Positions 25,107 to 35,135 of a stretch of DNA of 64,000 nucleotides are shown here, one piece after another; the stretch's first letter is position 1; each line of letters opens with the position of its first letter. A program made the translations under genes and the position numbers. The stretch comes from Enterobacter hormaechei subsp. xiangfangensis (GTDB lineage Bacteria; Pseudomonadota; Gammaproteobacteria; Enterobacterales; Enterobacteriaceae). The notes beneath the pieces were generated by a model. The model had not been told where the DNA came from. It saw only the letters and a program-made list of their open reading frames with translations, and searched no databases. The stretch spans positions 3,410,001 through 3,474,000 of the forward strand of contig NZ_CP017183.1 of NCBI RefSeq assembly GCF_001729785.1, read 5' to 3'.

Positions 25107-26313
25107 ACTCCAGAATGTCGGGCTCGACGATGCTCATAAGTCGGGCCCACCACTTACCATATGCCACTCTCATTTCCTCAACATAGGTGTGCTTGTCGTA
25201 CACTGACCACACACCAGGCAGTTTGTGGCCAAGCATTATTTCGGCGATATGCGGCTCGGTTAGCTCTGAGAAATTCGTTCGCGCAGTCCTGCGCAGATCA
25301 TGAATAGTAAAGTGTGGGACCTGCTCGTTATAGGCCTTGAGCATGAACTTAACCAGGTTACTGCTGATGCTCATATGGAAGCCTTCACTCATCGGCTTGT
25401 CTTCATATTTTGAAAAAACAAAGCGTCCTGGCGCCAGCTCAATGGCCCGTTTTATCAGCGGGAGCATTTCCGGGATGATAGGTCGAATTATCGGTTTCTT
25501 TGTCTTCCGCCCTGTCTTGTGGTTTTCCCATGGAACAGTCCAGATCCCTTCTTCAAAATCAAAGTGTGCGACTTCAGCCTGCCGGAGTTCGCCAACCCTG
25601 CACGCCCATATCAGAGACAATTTATAGAGGATCTTGTTTCGCTCAATGAGGCGGGAATCCTCAATGGCTCGCCAGACAATCGCCAGTTCTTTACGGTCCA
25701 GGGTTCGCTCACCCATTTGTTTCTGGATGCCGAAATCACGCCCAGACATTTCTGACAGCGGGTTAACTTCCAGCAGTTGCCGTTTCACTGCCCAGGAATA
25801 ACACTGTCGGCCGTTGCTGATCACGCGCCGGGTGATCTCGCTGTAACCCTGGGCCAATCTGTCCAGGACAGTGAGCCAGTTGTGTAGCGTGAGCTGATGC
25901 GCAGGGTATTTCCCGAGCTTGGGGAAAACGTGCAGTTCAAACGAGCGGAGGACCTGCCCGGCTGATTCTTTCTGAATGCAGACCATTGAGTGCCATTCAC
26001 GGAACAGCTCTTCGAAGGTGTACTGGCTGTTAATCTTGGCTTTATCGAGGCTTTGCCTGATCCGAGGGTTTTCGCCACGGGCAAGAATAGCTGCCCACTT
26101 TGCGACTTCATCGCGCGCGGCTTTTAATCCGAACTCCGGATAGCTGCCGATCGTCATCTTGTCCTGTTTGCCCAGGAAGCGGAATCGGTAGAAAAAAGTA
26201 ACGGCCCCCTTTTTGGAGATGCGTACCCACAGACCATCACGGTCTGCCTTTTCTTCAACTTTGTCTCGTTCGCGCCCAAGGCACGACTTTAGATAACTAT
26301 CTGAAATAGCCAT
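25084..26313 (-). CDS. int: Prophage tyrosine integrase
   Basis: The 409-residue integrase starts MAISDSYLKSCLGRERDKVEEK, of the P4-like family with an N-terminal arm-binding domain (RDGLWVRISKKGAVTFFYRF). Catalytic residues are visible: Arg in IWACRVGELRQAE, HDLRRTAR (HxxR), LGHKLPGVWSVYD and the Tyr in the following DKHTYVEEM. It reads away from the attR end. Upstream is the stranded native lepA promoter on the same strand, which may contribute to its expression. It catalyses integration at the lepA start. Confidence 0.93.
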   Translation of the reverse strand: MAISDSYLKSCLGRERDKVEEKADRDGLWVRISKKGAVTFFYRFRFLGKQDKMTIGSYPEFGLKAARDEVAKWAAILARGENPRIRQSLDKAKINSQYTFEELFREWHSMVCIQKESAGQVLRSFELHVFPKLGKYPAHQLTLHNWLTVLDRLAQGYSEITRRVISNGRQCYSWAVKRQLLEVNPLSEMSGRDFGIQKQMGERTLDRKELAIVWRAIEDSRLIERNKILYKLSLIWACRVGELRQAEVAHFDFEEGIWTVPWENHKTGRKTKKPIIRPIIPEMLPLIKRAIELAPGRFVFSKYEDKPMSEGFHMSISSNLVKFMLKAYNEQVPHFTIHDLRRTARTNFSELTEPHIAEIMLGHKLPGVWSVYDKHTYVEEMRVAYGKWWARLMSIVEPDILEFTPRQVG

Positions 26314-26328
26314 GATTTGTCCCTGCGT

Positions 26329-26388
26329 GTGTCCATCAGAACGGGAGGTTATGTGTCCATCATAGAATATGGACGCACTGGTGGACAC
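26329..26388. repeat. Integrase arm-type repeats, right end
   Basis: GTGTCCATCA occurs at 26329-26338 and 26353-26362, and GTGTCCACCA on the other strand at 26379-26388. The same 10-mer family is found at the left end (4453-4474). They lie between the integrase start and attR. Confidence 0.65.
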
Positions 26389-26511
26389 AAAAACCATGAC
26401 TTATGATGTCGTAGGTTGACTGTACATGCAAACAGTATAATTTTTGGAAAGGCTGATTTGATGGGGATCTTGAGGCGTTTTTGTCGGAGGTTTGCGAAGG
26501 CTGGCGGGGTA

Positions 26512-26559
26512 TCAATTATCGATGTGAGCAATGATCGAAAAGTTACGTATGTTCTTCAT
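26512..26559 (-). pseudogene. Stranded native lepA 5' end
   Basis: ATG at 26559 begins [15 protein letters not shown] followed by TGA. The first 14 residues are the LepA N-terminus; the rest is phage. The upstream DNA (26560-26740) matches the normal lepA-rseC interval, so the original lepA promoter and start remain here, cut from their gene by the prophage. Confidence 0.92.
26522..26535. repeat. attR core
   Basis: The 14 bp ATGTGAGCAATGAT is identical to 4374-4387 and embedded in the lepA start remnant. Confidence 0.88.
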
Positions 26560-26729
26560 ATAGTTAAATAATTATGCCTTACGAATTCCTGGAGGCCGCT
26601 GTTCTTAGCCTGACGTTTTTCAGTGCGAAAACGCAGCATTCTACACTACATCCTCGTCAGCTGGAACTGCACTTAGAGCCAGGTATAGCGCGAAGAGACG
26701 GCGTTTTCTTTATGGCGATGTAAATAATA

Positions 26730-26753
26730 ATAAAGCCCGGCAGATCACCGGGC
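26730..26753 (-). terminator. Terminator of the rpoE-rseABC operon
   Basis: GGCCCGG-TGATCTG-CCGGGC followed by TTTATTATTATT on the minus strand overlaps the rseC stop codon and closes the operon. Confidence 0.85.
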
Positions 26754-27221
26754 CTCAGAAGAGAGCGTCTCAACACGAAGTTGGTCGGGTGCCAGTGCAA
26801 CGCTGAGGATGACAGGCTGCCACGCTTCCCGGGCGGCAAGCCTTGGGGAAACGCCTTTAGCAAGCCAGAACCCGCCCACGCCGCCCAACGCGGCCCCGCA
26901 CATGGCGGCCAAATCTGTGCCGAACAGCATCTGGAAAACCCCGCCCATCACGAACAGGCCTGCGAGCGGAGAAAGGTAAACCAGCATGGCGGAAGTGAGC
27001 AGGCTACCTTCAGCGATGCCGAGCTCCACTTTTTGCCCTGCCACCAGCGGCTGAGCGCTCGGCACAGTAATAGTGTGCGACGTTTGCGGCCCCAGCTTAT
27101 TCAACACGCGGCTGCCGCAACCGGCTCGCGAAGCGCAACTGCTGCATGATGCTTGAACGTCACAGCTAACAAGCGCTACGCCATCCTGCCAGGATACGAC
27201 CGTGGCCCACTCTTTAATCAT
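26745..27221 (-). CDS. rseC: SoxR-reducing system protein RseC
   Basis: RseC is an inner-membrane protein linked to SoxR reduction and sigma-E control. The 158-residue protein has an N-terminal Cys-rich segment (VSCDVQASCSSCASRAGCGS), the proposed redox motif, and two membrane segments (about residues 73-92 and 99-119). It overlaps rseB by 4 nt. It is the last gene of the rpoE operon and, before integration, was the neighbour of lepA. Confidence 0.95.
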   Translation of the reverse strand: MIKEWATVVSWQDGVALVSCDVQASCSSCASRAGCGSRVLNKLGPQTSHTITVPSAQPLVAGQKVELGIAEGSLLTSAMLVYLSPLAGLFVMGGVFQMLFGTDLAAMCGAALGGVGGFWLAKGVSPRLAAREAWQPVILSVALAPDQLRVETLSSEAR

Positions 27222-28171
27222 TGCGCAGCCCTGAATTTAATGCTGTCTGAAATACGTTTTGCCGTTGGCGGCGGTAATTCACCGACAATGGTAATTTCCG
27301 CATTATCGCGCACCGTCGTGCTGACCGTCCGGCGACCGGTACGGAGCATCTGTTCGGAACTGTTCGCCGTAGCGCGATTAATATTCACCGAGAAGCTAAA
27401 CAGCCCATCGGAATAGAGTCGCGACTCAACCGGAGTTTCGATAGTAGGCAGCTGGCGACGACTGCTGGAAACTTCGCTGAACCCTTGCGGGATCCAGGAT
27501 GGTACCCAGTTAAAATTGACAGAATCGCCGGCAGGCACGGAAAGCAAAGGCGGCAGGCTGGCTTTGGCCAGATTCTGCATGCTGTTGCCGACCTGACTGT
27601 TTACGTCAAAGGAGATCACACGGAACTGCTCCAGCGTTTCACCGTCGCGATCGAGCAGATCAACGCGCATCGGCAGCTTCGTCTCTGCGTCAATCCAGAC
27701 GATATAGCTGTAACGCGTCCCATCCCGCGCAACAACGCGGATCACTTCGCACAGCCTGTCGGCAATACGCGTTCGCCCCACCGAGATAAAATCATAGTAG
27801 GGGGCGAGACGTTTAAAATCGGTGTAAATGAGCGACGGCAGGGAGTCAACGATGTAGTCACCATTGAGCGTAAACGGCTCAAGGCCAGGCTCGAAATAGC
27901 TGATTTCGTTCCCACGCTGGACCACTTCCCGACGCGGGCCATCCATCTGTAAAAGCTGGGCGAGCGGCTGGTTATCAAGGCGGGCGTGGCGATAGCGTAA
28001 CGATTCGACACCCTGCTTATTGATGCTGATAAATGCCAACTCGTAATTGAGTGACTGGCTGGCCAGATTCATTTGCTGCAACAACGCCCCGGATGAAACA
28101 TCAGCCGAGGCGTTAGCAGAGAAGAACAGGCTACCCGCCATCAAAGACATGGCGAACCAAAGTTGCTTCAT
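27218..28171 (-). CDS. rseB: Sigma-E regulatory protein RseB
   Basis: RseB is a periplasmic sensor that binds the RseA periplasmic domain and shields it from DegS, releasing it when off-pathway LPS accumulates. The 317-residue protein has a signal peptide (MKQLWFAMSLMAGSLFFSANASA), a LolA-like N-terminal domain (about 25-200) and a smaller C-terminal domain ending AKRISDSIKFRAAQ. Its ATG overlaps the rseA stop by one base (TAATG), indicating coupling. Confidence 0.96.
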   Translation of the reverse strand: MKQLWFAMSLMAGSLFFSANASADVSSGALLQQMNLASQSLNYELAFISINKQGVESLRYRHARLDNQPLAQLLQMDGPRREVVQRGNEISYFEPGLEPFTLNGDYIVDSLPSLIYTDFKRLAPYYDFISVGRTRIADRLCEVIRVVARDGTRYSYIVWIDAETKLPMRVDLLDRDGETLEQFRVISFDVNSQVGNSMQNLAKASLPPLLSVPAGDSVNFNWVPSWIPQGFSEVSSSRRQLPTIETPVESRLYSDGLFSFSVNINRATANSSEQMLRTGRRTVSTTVRDNAEITIVGELPPPTAKRISDSIKFRAAQ

Positions 28172-28821
28172 TACTGCGATTGCGTTCCTAAAGTTTGGTT
28201 TCCTGGCACCTGCACAGCAGCCTGCTGGGTTTGGGCCTGCTCAAACTGAAGCTGCTCGGAGTGCAGACGGCGCTGCAACTCGTAATCCTGCAACATCGCA
28301 TTAATGCGACGGCGCTGCTCCTGTACCTGCTGTTGCTGTCCGCCGCTTGCGGAGGCATCTGCCGGTACGCCCAGGCTAACCGGGCTGGCTTTACCCATCA
28401 TCGGCAGCGTATTAAACACTGGCGCTTCAGGTTGCTGATTGGCTTCAGACTGAGTGTTATAGTGCTGGACCCCAACGATAACTGCAAGCGATACGCACGC
28501 AGCGACCCCCATCTGGGTGAGCTGGCTGGCCCATGGACGCACCTTGTGCCAGAACGGCATTTTCTGCCACTGGTGAGGTGCAGGCTGCGCTTCAGGAATC
28601 AGCGGCGTGGTCTGATGAACAGGTTCGTTCTCAATGGCCGCCATAACGCGTGCTGAGATATCGAAATGGAGAACCTCACTGGTATCACCGCGCAGCGTGT
28701 CGCGGATAAGATGATAGCTCTCCCAGGTCTGTTGCATTTCGGGAGAATGAGACAACTCATCGAGCAGCTCATTATCCAGCGTTTCACCATCCATTAAAGC
28801 GGAAAGTTTTTCTTTCTGCAT
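28171..28821 (-). CDS. rseA: Anti-sigma-E factor RseA
   Basis: RseA holds sigma-E at the inner membrane until DegS and RseP cleave it. The 216-residue protein begins MQKEKLSALMDGETLDNEL, the cytoplasmic anti-sigma domain, has one membrane span near residues 100-118 (MGVAACVSLAVIVGVQHY) and a Gln-rich periplasmic tail binding RseB. I chose this start over an ATG 27 codons upstream because that extension overlaps rpoE and is not conserved. It lies 31 bp after rpoE. Confidence 0.95.
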   Translation of the reverse strand: MQKEKLSALMDGETLDNELLDELSHSPEMQQTWESYHLIRDTLRGDTSEVLHFDISARVMAAIENEPVHQTTPLIPEAQPAPHQWQKMPFWHKVRPWASQLTQMGVAACVSLAVIVGVQHYNTQSEANQQPEAPVFNTLPMMGKASPVSLGVPADASASGGQQQQVQEQRRRINAMLQDYELQRRLHSEQLQFEQAQTQQAAVQVPGNQTLGTQSQ

Positions 28822-28852
28822 GCCTAATACCTTTTCCAGTATCCCGCTATCG

Positions 28853-29428
28853 TCAACGCCTGATAAGCGGTTGAACTTTATTATCAATGGCTTCTCGCGC
28901 ACGGAAAATTCGTGAACGAACCGTGCCGACCGGACAATCCATGATGGCGGCTATCTCTTCATAGCTTAGGCCATCCAGCTCCCGTAACGTAATTGCCATG
29001 CGTAAATCTTCCGGGAGCGACTCGATCGTGCGAAAAACGATTTGTCTCAGTTCTTCTGACAACATTAAGTTCTCAGGGTTCGAAATTTCTTTCAGCGCGC
29101 CGCCACTTTCGAAGTTTTCTGCGTCGATAGCGTCAACATCACTTGAAGGCGGACGCCGGCCCTGAGCAACCAAATAATTCTTAGCCGTATTGACTGCAAT
29201 ACGATACAGCCAGGTATAAAAAGCACTATCCCCCCGGAATGAATCCAGCGCGCGATAGGCCTTAATAAAAGACTCTTGTACAACATCAGGAACATCGCCT
29301 GACGGTACATAGCGGGAAACCAGACTCGCTACCTTATGCTGGTAGCGCACCACCAGTAGGTTAAAAGCTTTCTGATCTCCCTTCTGGACCCGTTCAACCA
29401 GGACCTGGTCCGTTAACTGCTCGCTCAT
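28853..29428 (-). CDS. rpoE: RNA polymerase sigma-E factor
   Basis: Sigma-E drives the envelope-stress regulon. The 191-residue ECF sigma starts MSEQLTDQVLVERVQKGDQK and shows region 2 (VVRYQHKVASLVSRYV, then DVVQESFIKAYRALDSFRG) and region 4 (LPEDLRMAITLRELDGLSYEEIAAIMDCPVGTVRSRIFRARE). It heads the rpoE-rseABC operon. A sigma-E-type promoter lies upstream, consistent with autoregulation. Confidence 0.97.
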   Translation of the reverse strand: MSEQLTDQVLVERVQKGDQKAFNLLVVRYQHKVASLVSRYVPSGDVPDVVQESFIKAYRALDSFRGDSAFYTWLYRIAVNTAKNYLVAQGRRPPSSDVDAIDAENFESGGALKEISNPENLMLSEELRQIVFRTIESLPEDLRMAITLRELDGLSYEEIAAIMDCPVGTVRSRIFRAREAIDNKVQPLIRR

Positions 29429-29853
29429 CCGAGGTAATGTCTCCCCAAACCAAATTCCACGCGTTATCGAAACGCCACTCTAACAACATTGCACTTTGAG
29501 CAAGCACCGAATTAGAGTGTCTGTTCTTCAATAAGTTCCGTAACGCCTTTGTTTTTGTTCATCGCGCCGCAGACCATTCATTTTCTCTCATTATAAGTCT
29601 GTTCACGATACGCACCCGCTTTCTGACAAGAATCATTAACTTTATCGTCAGAAGAGTAACGCAACACAGGCTTTATTTCACCACAAAATCTGAAGCTAAC
29701 GATCTGCTTCGCAAAATATTTCCGGCCATTTAGCGCAGATTTAACCTCCGGGATTCCGTTTAGTCATTGCAACACACCTCAAAAAAAACGTGCGATATCT
29801 CGCATCGCAATGCTATTCTCCCCACACCATGTTTAGTAAATTAAACAAACATC
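29429..29853. other. rpoE-nadB divergent intergenic region
   Basis: About 425 bp holding the rpoE promoters on the minus strand and the nadB promoter on the plus strand. The sigma-E promoter is listed separately. E. coli encodes an rseD leader peptide here; I see short frames on the minus strand but none I can assign with confidence. Confidence 0.5.
29512..29539 (-). promoter_or_regulatory. Sigma-E promoter of rpoE
   Basis: GGAACTT and TCTAA are 16 bp apart on the minus strand, close to the sigma-E consensus (GAACTT, TCTGA). It lies ~85 bp before the rpoE ATG and accounts for autoregulation. Confidence 0.75.
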
Positions 29854-31473
29854 ATGAACACGACGCCTGAACTTCATTGTGATGTACTGATCATTGGCAG
29901 CGGTGCTGCCGGCCTCTCCCTCGCACTGCGCCTGGCGGAACATCAGAACGTAATCGTGCTGAGTAAAGGGCCGATGAGCGAAGGTTCCACCTTCTATGCA
30001 CAAGGCGGTATTGCCGCGGTGTTTGATGAAACGGATAGCATTGCCTCGCACGTAGAAGACACCCTGATTGCCGGTGCTGGGATCGTGGATGAGCATGCCG
30101 CAGAGTTTGTCGCCAGCAATGCCCGCCACTGCGTGCAATGGCTTATCGATCAGGGCGTGCTGTTTGATACGCAGGTTCAGCCTAATGGTGAAGAGAGCTA
30201 TCACCTGACCCGTGAAGGCGGGCACAGCCACCGCCGTATTCTGCACGCTGCTGATGCAACCGGAAAAGCGGTTGAAACCACGCTGGTCAGCAAAGCCCTC
30301 AGCCATCCCAATATTCGGGTACTGGAGCGCAGCAACGCCGTCGACCTGATTATTTCCGATAAAATTGGCCTGCCCGGCACGCGCCGTGTTGTCGGCGCAT
30401 GGGTGTGGAATCGGAATAAAGAGAAGGTGGAAACCTGCCTGGCAAAAGCCGTTGTGCTGGCCACCGGCGGCGCCTCCAAGGTTTACCAGTACACGACTAA
30501 CCCGGATATCGCCTCCGGAGACGGTATCGCCATGGCCTGGCGCGCAGGTTGCCGCGTGGCGAATCTGGAGTTTAATCAGTTCCATCCTACCGCCCTGTTC
30601 CACCCGCAGGCGCGTAACTTCCTGTTAACTGAAGCGTTGCGTGGCGAAGGCGCGTATCTGAAGCGTCCGGACGGTTCCAGGTTTATGCCGGACTTCGACC
30701 CCCGAGGTGAACTGGCACCGCGGGATATCGTGGCCCGCGCCATTGACCACGAGATGAAGCGGCTTGGCGTGGACTGTATGTATCTGGACATTAGCCATAA
30801 ACCGGCAGACTTTATTCGCCAGCACTTCCCGATGATTTATGAAAAGCTGCTGAGTCTGGGTATTGATCTAACCCGCGATCCGGTGCCGATTGTACCTGCC
30901 GCCCACTATACCTGTGGCGGGGTGATGGTTGACGATCATGGTCGTACCGACGTGGATGGTTTGTATGCGATCGGCGAGGTCAGCTATACCGGCCTGCATG
31001 GTGCGAATCGCATGGCCTCAAACTCGCTGCTGGAGTGTCTGGTGTATGGGTGGTCGGCTGCGGAAGATATTACCAAACGCATGCCCTATGCACGTCCGAC
31101 AACACACTTGCCGGCATGGGATGAAAGTCGGGTAGAAAACCCGGACGAACTGGTGGTAATCCAGCATAACTGGCACGAGCTGCGGCTTTTCATGTGGGAT
31201 TATGTCGGGATTGTACGTACAACGAAGCGTCTGGAACGCGCGTTACGCCGCATCATGATGTTGCAGCAGGAAATCGATGAATATTACGCCAACTTCCGCG
31301 TTTCTAATAATCTGCTGGAGCTGCGCAACCTTGTGCAGGTTGCCGAGCTGATTGTGCGCTGTGCAATGATGCGCAAAGAGAGCCGTGGCCTGCATTATAC
31401 GCTGGACTATCCCGAACCGCTTGAAACGTCCGGGCCGTCGGTGTTGACGCCGCAGGTTCACATAAACAGATAA
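29854..31473 (+). CDS. nadB: L-aspartate oxidase
   Basis: NadB oxidises L-aspartate to iminoaspartate, the first step of de novo NAD synthesis, in the cytoplasm. The 539-residue flavoprotein has the FAD Rossmann motif [20 protein letters not shown], the succinate-dehydrogenase-like segment [18 protein letters not shown], active-site region [17 protein letters not shown]-like ([14 protein letters not shown]), and [26 protein letters not shown] near residue 380. It is divergent from rpoE and overlaps trmN6 tail-to-tail by 16 bp. Confidence 0.97.
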   Translation: MNTTPELHCDVLIIGSGAAGLSLALRLAEHQNVIVLSKGPMSEGSTFYAQGGIAAVFDETDSIASHVEDTLIAGAGIVDEHAAEFVASNARHCVQWLIDQGVLFDTQVQPNGEESYHLTREGGHSHRRILHAADATGKAVETTLVSKALSHPNIRVLERSNAVDLIISDKIGLPGTRRVVGAWVWNRNKEKVETCLAKAVVLATGGASKVYQYTTNPDIASGDGIAMAWRAGCRVANLEFNQFHPTALFHPQARNFLLTEALRGEGAYLKRPDGSRFMPDFDPRGELAPRDIVARAIDHEMKRLGVDCMYLDISHKPADFIRQHFPMIYEKLLSLGIDLTRDPVPIVPAAHYTCGGVMVDDHGRTDVDGLYAIGEVSYTGLHGANRMASNSLLECLVYGWSAAEDITKRMPYARPTTHLPAWDESRVENPDELVVIQHNWHELRLFMWDYVGIVRTTKRLERALRRIMMLQQEIDEYYANFRVSNNLLELRNLVQVAELIVRCAMMRKESRGLHYTLDYPEPLETSGPSVLTPQVHINR

Positions 31474-32195
31474 AAGGCCTGGGTCAGAGCTGTGTAATCT
31501 TCGGAATAACGCTGGTCTGGCCCACGAATGACCATCCTGTCGATAAAGCACTCGCCCTCTTTCGGCGAGAGTGCCAGCAACACGCGGTGCGGTAAGCGTC
31601 CTTCCGTATCCGAAATATCGGTACGAAGACGCAGATTCCAGCCGATCTCATGTGCGATCTCAATGAAGGTATTACCCGTGCTTTCAGGCAAGACCACGCA
31701 GAAAAATCCCTCTTCCGAGATGAGCTCCGCCGCACTGGTCAGTAGCGCCTTGTGATCGAGCGAGCCGGTGTAACGTGCCTGCTCGCGTTCCGGCGTGCCA
31801 CATTCCACGCCTGGCGTGAAATACGGCGGATTGCTGACAATCAAATCGTAACGCGCGGTCTGCTCCGGCGCCCAGGTCAGGACATCGGCGCATTCTACCC
31901 TGATGCGTTCTGCCCACGGAGAGTCGGCAGCGTTTTCACTTGCCTGCCGGGCCGCCTGAGGATCAAGCTCAACGGCATCGATCGTGACGTGTTCTTCCGT
32001 TCGCTGCGCCAGCATCAGCGCCTGAAGTCCGCTGCCCGTACCAATATCCAGAATGCGTTTTACACCTGCGACAGGAGCCCATGCCCCCAGTAAAATACCG
32101 TCTGTACCGACTTTCATCGCACAACGATCGTGCGCCACAAAAAACTGTTTAAACGTAAAACCATCGCGGCGCAACTGCGCTTTGAGTTGAGACAT
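31458..32195 (-). CDS. trmN6: tRNA1(Val) adenine-37 N6-methyltransferase
   Basis: TrmN6 (YfiC) uses SAM to methylate A37 of tRNA1(Val). The 245-residue protein starts [20 protein letters not shown]. It has the SAM-binding motif [18 protein letters not shown] and the adenine N6-methyltransferase motif NPPYF ([10 protein letters not shown]). I used this ATG because the long upstream extension crosses the divergent srmB promoter and is not conserved. It is convergent with nadB and divergent from srmB. Confidence 0.95.
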   Translation of the reverse strand: MSQLKAQLRRDGFTFKQFFVAHDRCAMKVGTDGILLGAWAPVAGVKRILDIGTGSGLQALMLAQRTEEHVTIDAVELDPQAARQASENAADSPWAERIRVECADVLTWAPEQTARYDLIVSNPPYFTPGVECGTPEREQARYTGSLDHKALLTSAAELISEEGFFCVVLPESTGNTFIEIAHEIGWNLRLRTDISDTEGRLPHRVLLALSPKEGECFIDRMVIRGPDQRYSEDYTALTQAFYLFM

Positions 32196-32327
32196 GTCAG
32201 GGCAACCTTCTGAGTGAAACTGGAGTAGCATAGGGGAAAGCGAAGTGGTCGAAAAGCGATATCCATACAAACAGATGAAGATTACAGCCGTAACGTCTAT
32301 AATCAGCGCCCCACACAGAGGTAGAAC

Positions 32328-33656
32328 ATGACTGTAACGACTTTTTCCGAACTTGAACTCGATGAAAGCCTGCTCAATGCCCTTGAGAGCAAAGGCTTTA
32401 CACGCCCGACCGCCATTCAGGCCGCGGCCATTCCGCCTGCGCTTGAGGGCCGCGATGTGCTCGGTTCTGCGCCAACCGGCACGGGGAAGACAGCAGCCTA
32501 CTTGCTGCCTGTGTTGCAGCATTTGCTCGACTTTCCGCGTAAAAAATCAGGCCCGCCGCGCATTTTGATCCTGACCCCGACCCGTGAACTGGCGATGCAG
32601 GTTGCCGAACACGCGCGTGAGCTGGCGGCGAACACCCATCTGGATATCGCGACCATCACCGGCGGCGTAGCGTATATGAACCACGCCGAAGTGTTCAGCG
32701 AAAACCAGGATATCGTTGTCGCGACGACAGGCCGTCTGCTGCAATACATAAAAGAAGAGAACTTCGACTGCCGCGCAGTGGAAACGCTGATTCTCGATGA
32801 AGCTGACCGCATGCTGGACATGGGCTTTGCCCAGGATATCGAACACATCGCGGGTGAAACGCGCTGGCGTAACCAGACAATGCTGTTCTCGGCAACCCTT
32901 GAAGGGGATGCCATTAAAGATTTCGCCGAACGTCTGCTGGAAGATCCGGTGGAAGTGTCCGCTACGCCATCGACCCGTGAGCGTAAGAAGATCCACCAGT
33001 GGTACTACCGCGCAGATAACCTTGAGCATAAGGTTGAGTTGTTGAAACACCTGCTGAAGCAGGAAGAGGCAACCCGTACCATCGTATTCGTACGCAAACG
33101 TGAGCGCGTGCATGAACTGGCAGAAATGCTGCGCAATGCCGGTATCAACAACTGCTATCTCGAAGGTGAAATGGCGCAGGTTAAGCGTACCGAAGGGATT
33201 AAGCGCCTGACCGATGGCCGCGTGAATGTGCTGGTTGCCACCGACGTTGCCGCGCGCGGGATCGACATCCCGGACGTGAGCCACGTGATCAACTTTGATA
33301 TGCCGCGCAGCGGTGATACTTACCTGCACCGTATTGGTCGTACCGGCCGTGCGGGCCGCAAAGGTATTGCTATCTCTCTGGTAGAAGCGCACGACCATTT
33401 GCTGCTACAGAAAATTGGCCGCTACGTTGAGGAGCCGCTGAAAGCTCGCGTGATTGACGGACTTCGTCCGACCACACGTGCGCCGAGTGAAAAAATGACG
33501 GGTAAACCGTCCAAGAAAGCGCTCGCGAAACGTGCTGAGAGAAAAGAGAAAGAAAAAGAGAAGCCGCGCGTTAAACAGCGCCACCGCGATACCAAAAATA
33601 TTGGTAAGCGCCGTAAGCCAAGCTCTGCTGCGTCAGAGACAAAAACGGAAGAGTAA
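32328..33656 (+). CDS. srmB: ATP-dependent RNA helicase SrmB
   Basis: SrmB is a DEAD-box helicase acting early in 50S assembly. The 442-residue protein has the Q motif ([16 protein letters not shown]), motif I (APTGTGKT), Ia (PTREL), motif II DEAD ([14 protein letters not shown]), motif III SAT, and motif [16 protein letters not shown] Lys/Arg-rich tail ([20 protein letters not shown]) binds RNA. A bidirectional terminator follows. Confidence 0.97.
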   Translation: MTVTTFSELELDESLLNALESKGFTRPTAIQAAAIPPALEGRDVLGSAPTGTGKTAAYLLPVLQHLLDFPRKKSGPPRILILTPTRELAMQVAEHARELAANTHLDIATITGGVAYMNHAEVFSENQDIVVATTGRLLQYIKEENFDCRAVETLILDEADRMLDMGFAQDIEHIAGETRWRNQTMLFSATLEGDAIKDFAERLLEDPVEVSATPSTRERKKIHQWYYRADNLEHKVELLKHLLKQEEATRTIVFVRKRERVHELAEMLRNAGINNCYLEGEMAQVKRTEGIKRLTDGRVNVLVATDVAARGIDIPDVSHVINFDMPRSGDTYLHRIGRTGRAGRKGIAISLVEAHDHLLLQKIGRYVEEPLKARVIDGLRPTTRAPSEKMTGKPSKKALAKRAERKEKEKEKPRVKQRHRDTKNIGKRRKPSSAASETKTEE

Positions 33657-33684
33657 AAAAAGCCGGGACATTCCCGGCTTTTTT
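33655..33684. terminator. Bidirectional terminator between srmB and grcA
   Basis: AAAAAAAGCCGGGA-CATT-CCCGGCTTTTTTA forms a stem with A/T runs on both sides, serving the convergent srmB and grcA. Confidence 0.88.
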
Positions 33685-33707
33685 ATTCCACCCCCAAAGC
33701 TGAAACC

Positions 33708-34091
33708 TTACAGGCTTTCAGTAAAGGTACGCGCGATAACGTCGCGCTGCTGTTCCGGGGTCAGAGAGTTGAAACGCACCGCATAGCCAGACACACGGAT
33801 GGTCAGCTGCGGGTATTTTTCCGGGTGCTCAACGGCATCCATCAGCGTTTCGCGACGCAGGACGTTAACGTTCAGGTGCTGACCACCTTCCACGCGTACT
33901 TCTGGCTGCACTTGCATTGGAATTTCACGGTATTCAATTTCGCCCAGTTTGCTCACCGGAACGATTTCGTCTTCCGCAAAACCTGCTTTCGCTACTACAC
34001 AGCGCGCTTCGTTTTTCTCGCTGTCCAGCAGCCAGAAAGAGTTCAGCAGATCGTCATTTGCAGCTTTAGTAATCTGGATACCTGTAATCAT
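33708..34091 (-). CDS. grcA: Autonomous glycyl radical cofactor
   Basis: GrcA (YfiD) replaces the damaged glycyl-radical domain of pyruvate formate-lyase under microaerobic and acid stress. The 127-residue protein has the radical-bearing motif RVSGYAVRF near residue 102 and ends [17 protein letters not shown], like the PflB C-terminus. A palindromic FNR site lies about 110 bp upstream, as expected for its strong anaerobic induction. Confidence 0.96.
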   Translation of the reverse strand: MITGIQITKAANDDLLNSFWLLDSEKNEARCVVAKAGFAEDEIVPVSKLGEIEYREIPMQVQPEVRVEGGQHLNVNVLRRETLMDAVEHPEKYPQLTIRVSGYAVRFNSLTPEQQRDVIARTFTESL

Positions 34092-34406
34092 GTGTTGCCT
34101 CCCTTAGGCTACATTAACTGATGCTGGCCTTTTGCGGCCAATTGGTAAAACCATTGTTTGTTGTGTGTATATATAACATTCAGACCCGGGTGATTTATTG
34201 ATTTAAATCAACAAAACCACCAACCACACAAAGAGTGTGGTCTGTATTTTTTGTTTTAGATCAATTTTAAAGGTTTACCAATTCAACTTATCCTGCCTGG
34301 TTTTCAACATAAATTGAGTCACTTAGCCTGCTTTTCCGCGGGTAATTTTGCTCGTTGGGGTTTAACAGGTAAGCTAGACACAGAATGAGATTCGCAGGAG
34401 AGCGAG
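34092..34406. other. grcA-ung intergenic region
   Basis: This 315 bp interval carries the FNR site at 34198-34211, a TATA-like -10 for grcA near 34170, and a second half-site (GATCAA) near 34260. The ung promoter is at its right side. No gene is visible. Confidence 0.6.
34198..34211 (-). promoter_or_regulatory. FNR site upstream of grcA
   Basis: TTGATTTAAATCAA is a perfect FNR consensus (TTGAT-N4-ATCAA). Its centre lies about 41 bp before a plausible start site near 34163, a class-II activating position. Confidence 0.85.
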
Positions 34407-35096
34407 ATGACAACACCTTTAACCTGGCATGACGTGCTGGCTGAAGAGAAGCAGCAGCCCTATTTTATAAATACCCTCAGTACCGTTGCGGCTGAACGGC
34501 AGGCCGGCCAGACAATTTATCCGCCGCAGAAAGATGTGTTTAACGCCTTCCGCTACACCGAACTGAGCGATGTAAAGGTGGTTATCCTGGGGCAGGATCC
34601 GTACCACGGCCCCGGGCAGGCTCACGGACTGGCATTTTCCGTGCGTCCGGGCGTGGCCATCCCACCTTCTCTGCTGAATATGTATAAAGAGCTGGAAGGA
34701 ACGATTCCGGGTTTCACCCGTCCTAATCACGGTTATCTGGAAAGCTGGGCGCGCCAGGGCGTGCTGTTGCTGAATACAGTATTAACTGTCCGGGCGGGTC
34801 AGGCACACTCCCACGCCAGTCTGGGATGGGAAACCTTTACCGATAAGGTTATCAGCCTGATCAATGAGCATCGTGAAGGCGTCGTGTTTTTACTCTGGGG
34901 TTCGCATGCTCAAAAGAAAGGGGCGATTATCGATCGTCAGCGTCATCACGTGCTGAAGGCGCCGCACCCGTCGCCGCTGTCTGCGCATCGTGGTTTCTTT
35001 GGCAGTAATCATTTTGTTCTGACGAATGAGTGGCTGGAAAAGCGTGGCGAAAAGCCGATTGACTGGATGCCTGTGTTACCGGCAGAGAGCGAGTAG
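34407..35096 (+). CDS. ung: Uracil-DNA glycosylase
   Basis: Ung removes uracil from DNA to start base-excision repair. The 229-residue protein has the water-activating motif [18 protein letters not shown] (catalytic Asp) and the leucine-loop motif [11 protein letters not shown] near residue 187, plus [11 protein letters not shown] ribosome site (GGAGAGCG) precedes the ATG. Confidence 0.97.
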   Translation: MTTPLTWHDVLAEEKQQPYFINTLSTVAAERQAGQTIYPPQKDVFNAFRYTELSDVKVVILGQDPYHGPGQAHGLAFSVRPGVAIPPSLLNMYKELEGTIPGFTRPNHGYLESWARQGVLLLNTVLTVRAGQAHSHASLGWETFTDKVISLINEHREGVVFLLWGSHAQKKGAIIDRQRHHVLKAPHPSPLSAHRGFFGSNHFVLTNEWLEKRGEKPIDWMPVLPAESE

Positions 35097-35135
35097 GGTT
35101 TGAATGTGCCGGGTCAGGCCCGGCACATAAAAGGC

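Larger units (their letters stand above)
4374..26535. mobile_element. Defective lambdoid prophage integrated in lepA
   Basis: A 22.2 kb element separates lepA from rseC, which are neighbours in E. coli. It is bounded by a 14 bp identical core within a ~40 bp imperfect repeat of the lepA start. It carries a tyrosine integrase and excisionase at the right end, an early-left block on the plus strand, and nin/late genes on the minus strand. The TldR-FliCP and tail-fibre modules are at the left end. Head genes, most tail genes, repressor and replication genes are missing, with deletion joints near 12930 and 22540. It should be unable to form particles by itself. Confidence 0.93.

Noticed and set aside
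29429-29640. rseD leader peptide before rpoE
   Set aside because: Short minus-strand frames exist, but I could not match one to RseD with confidence.
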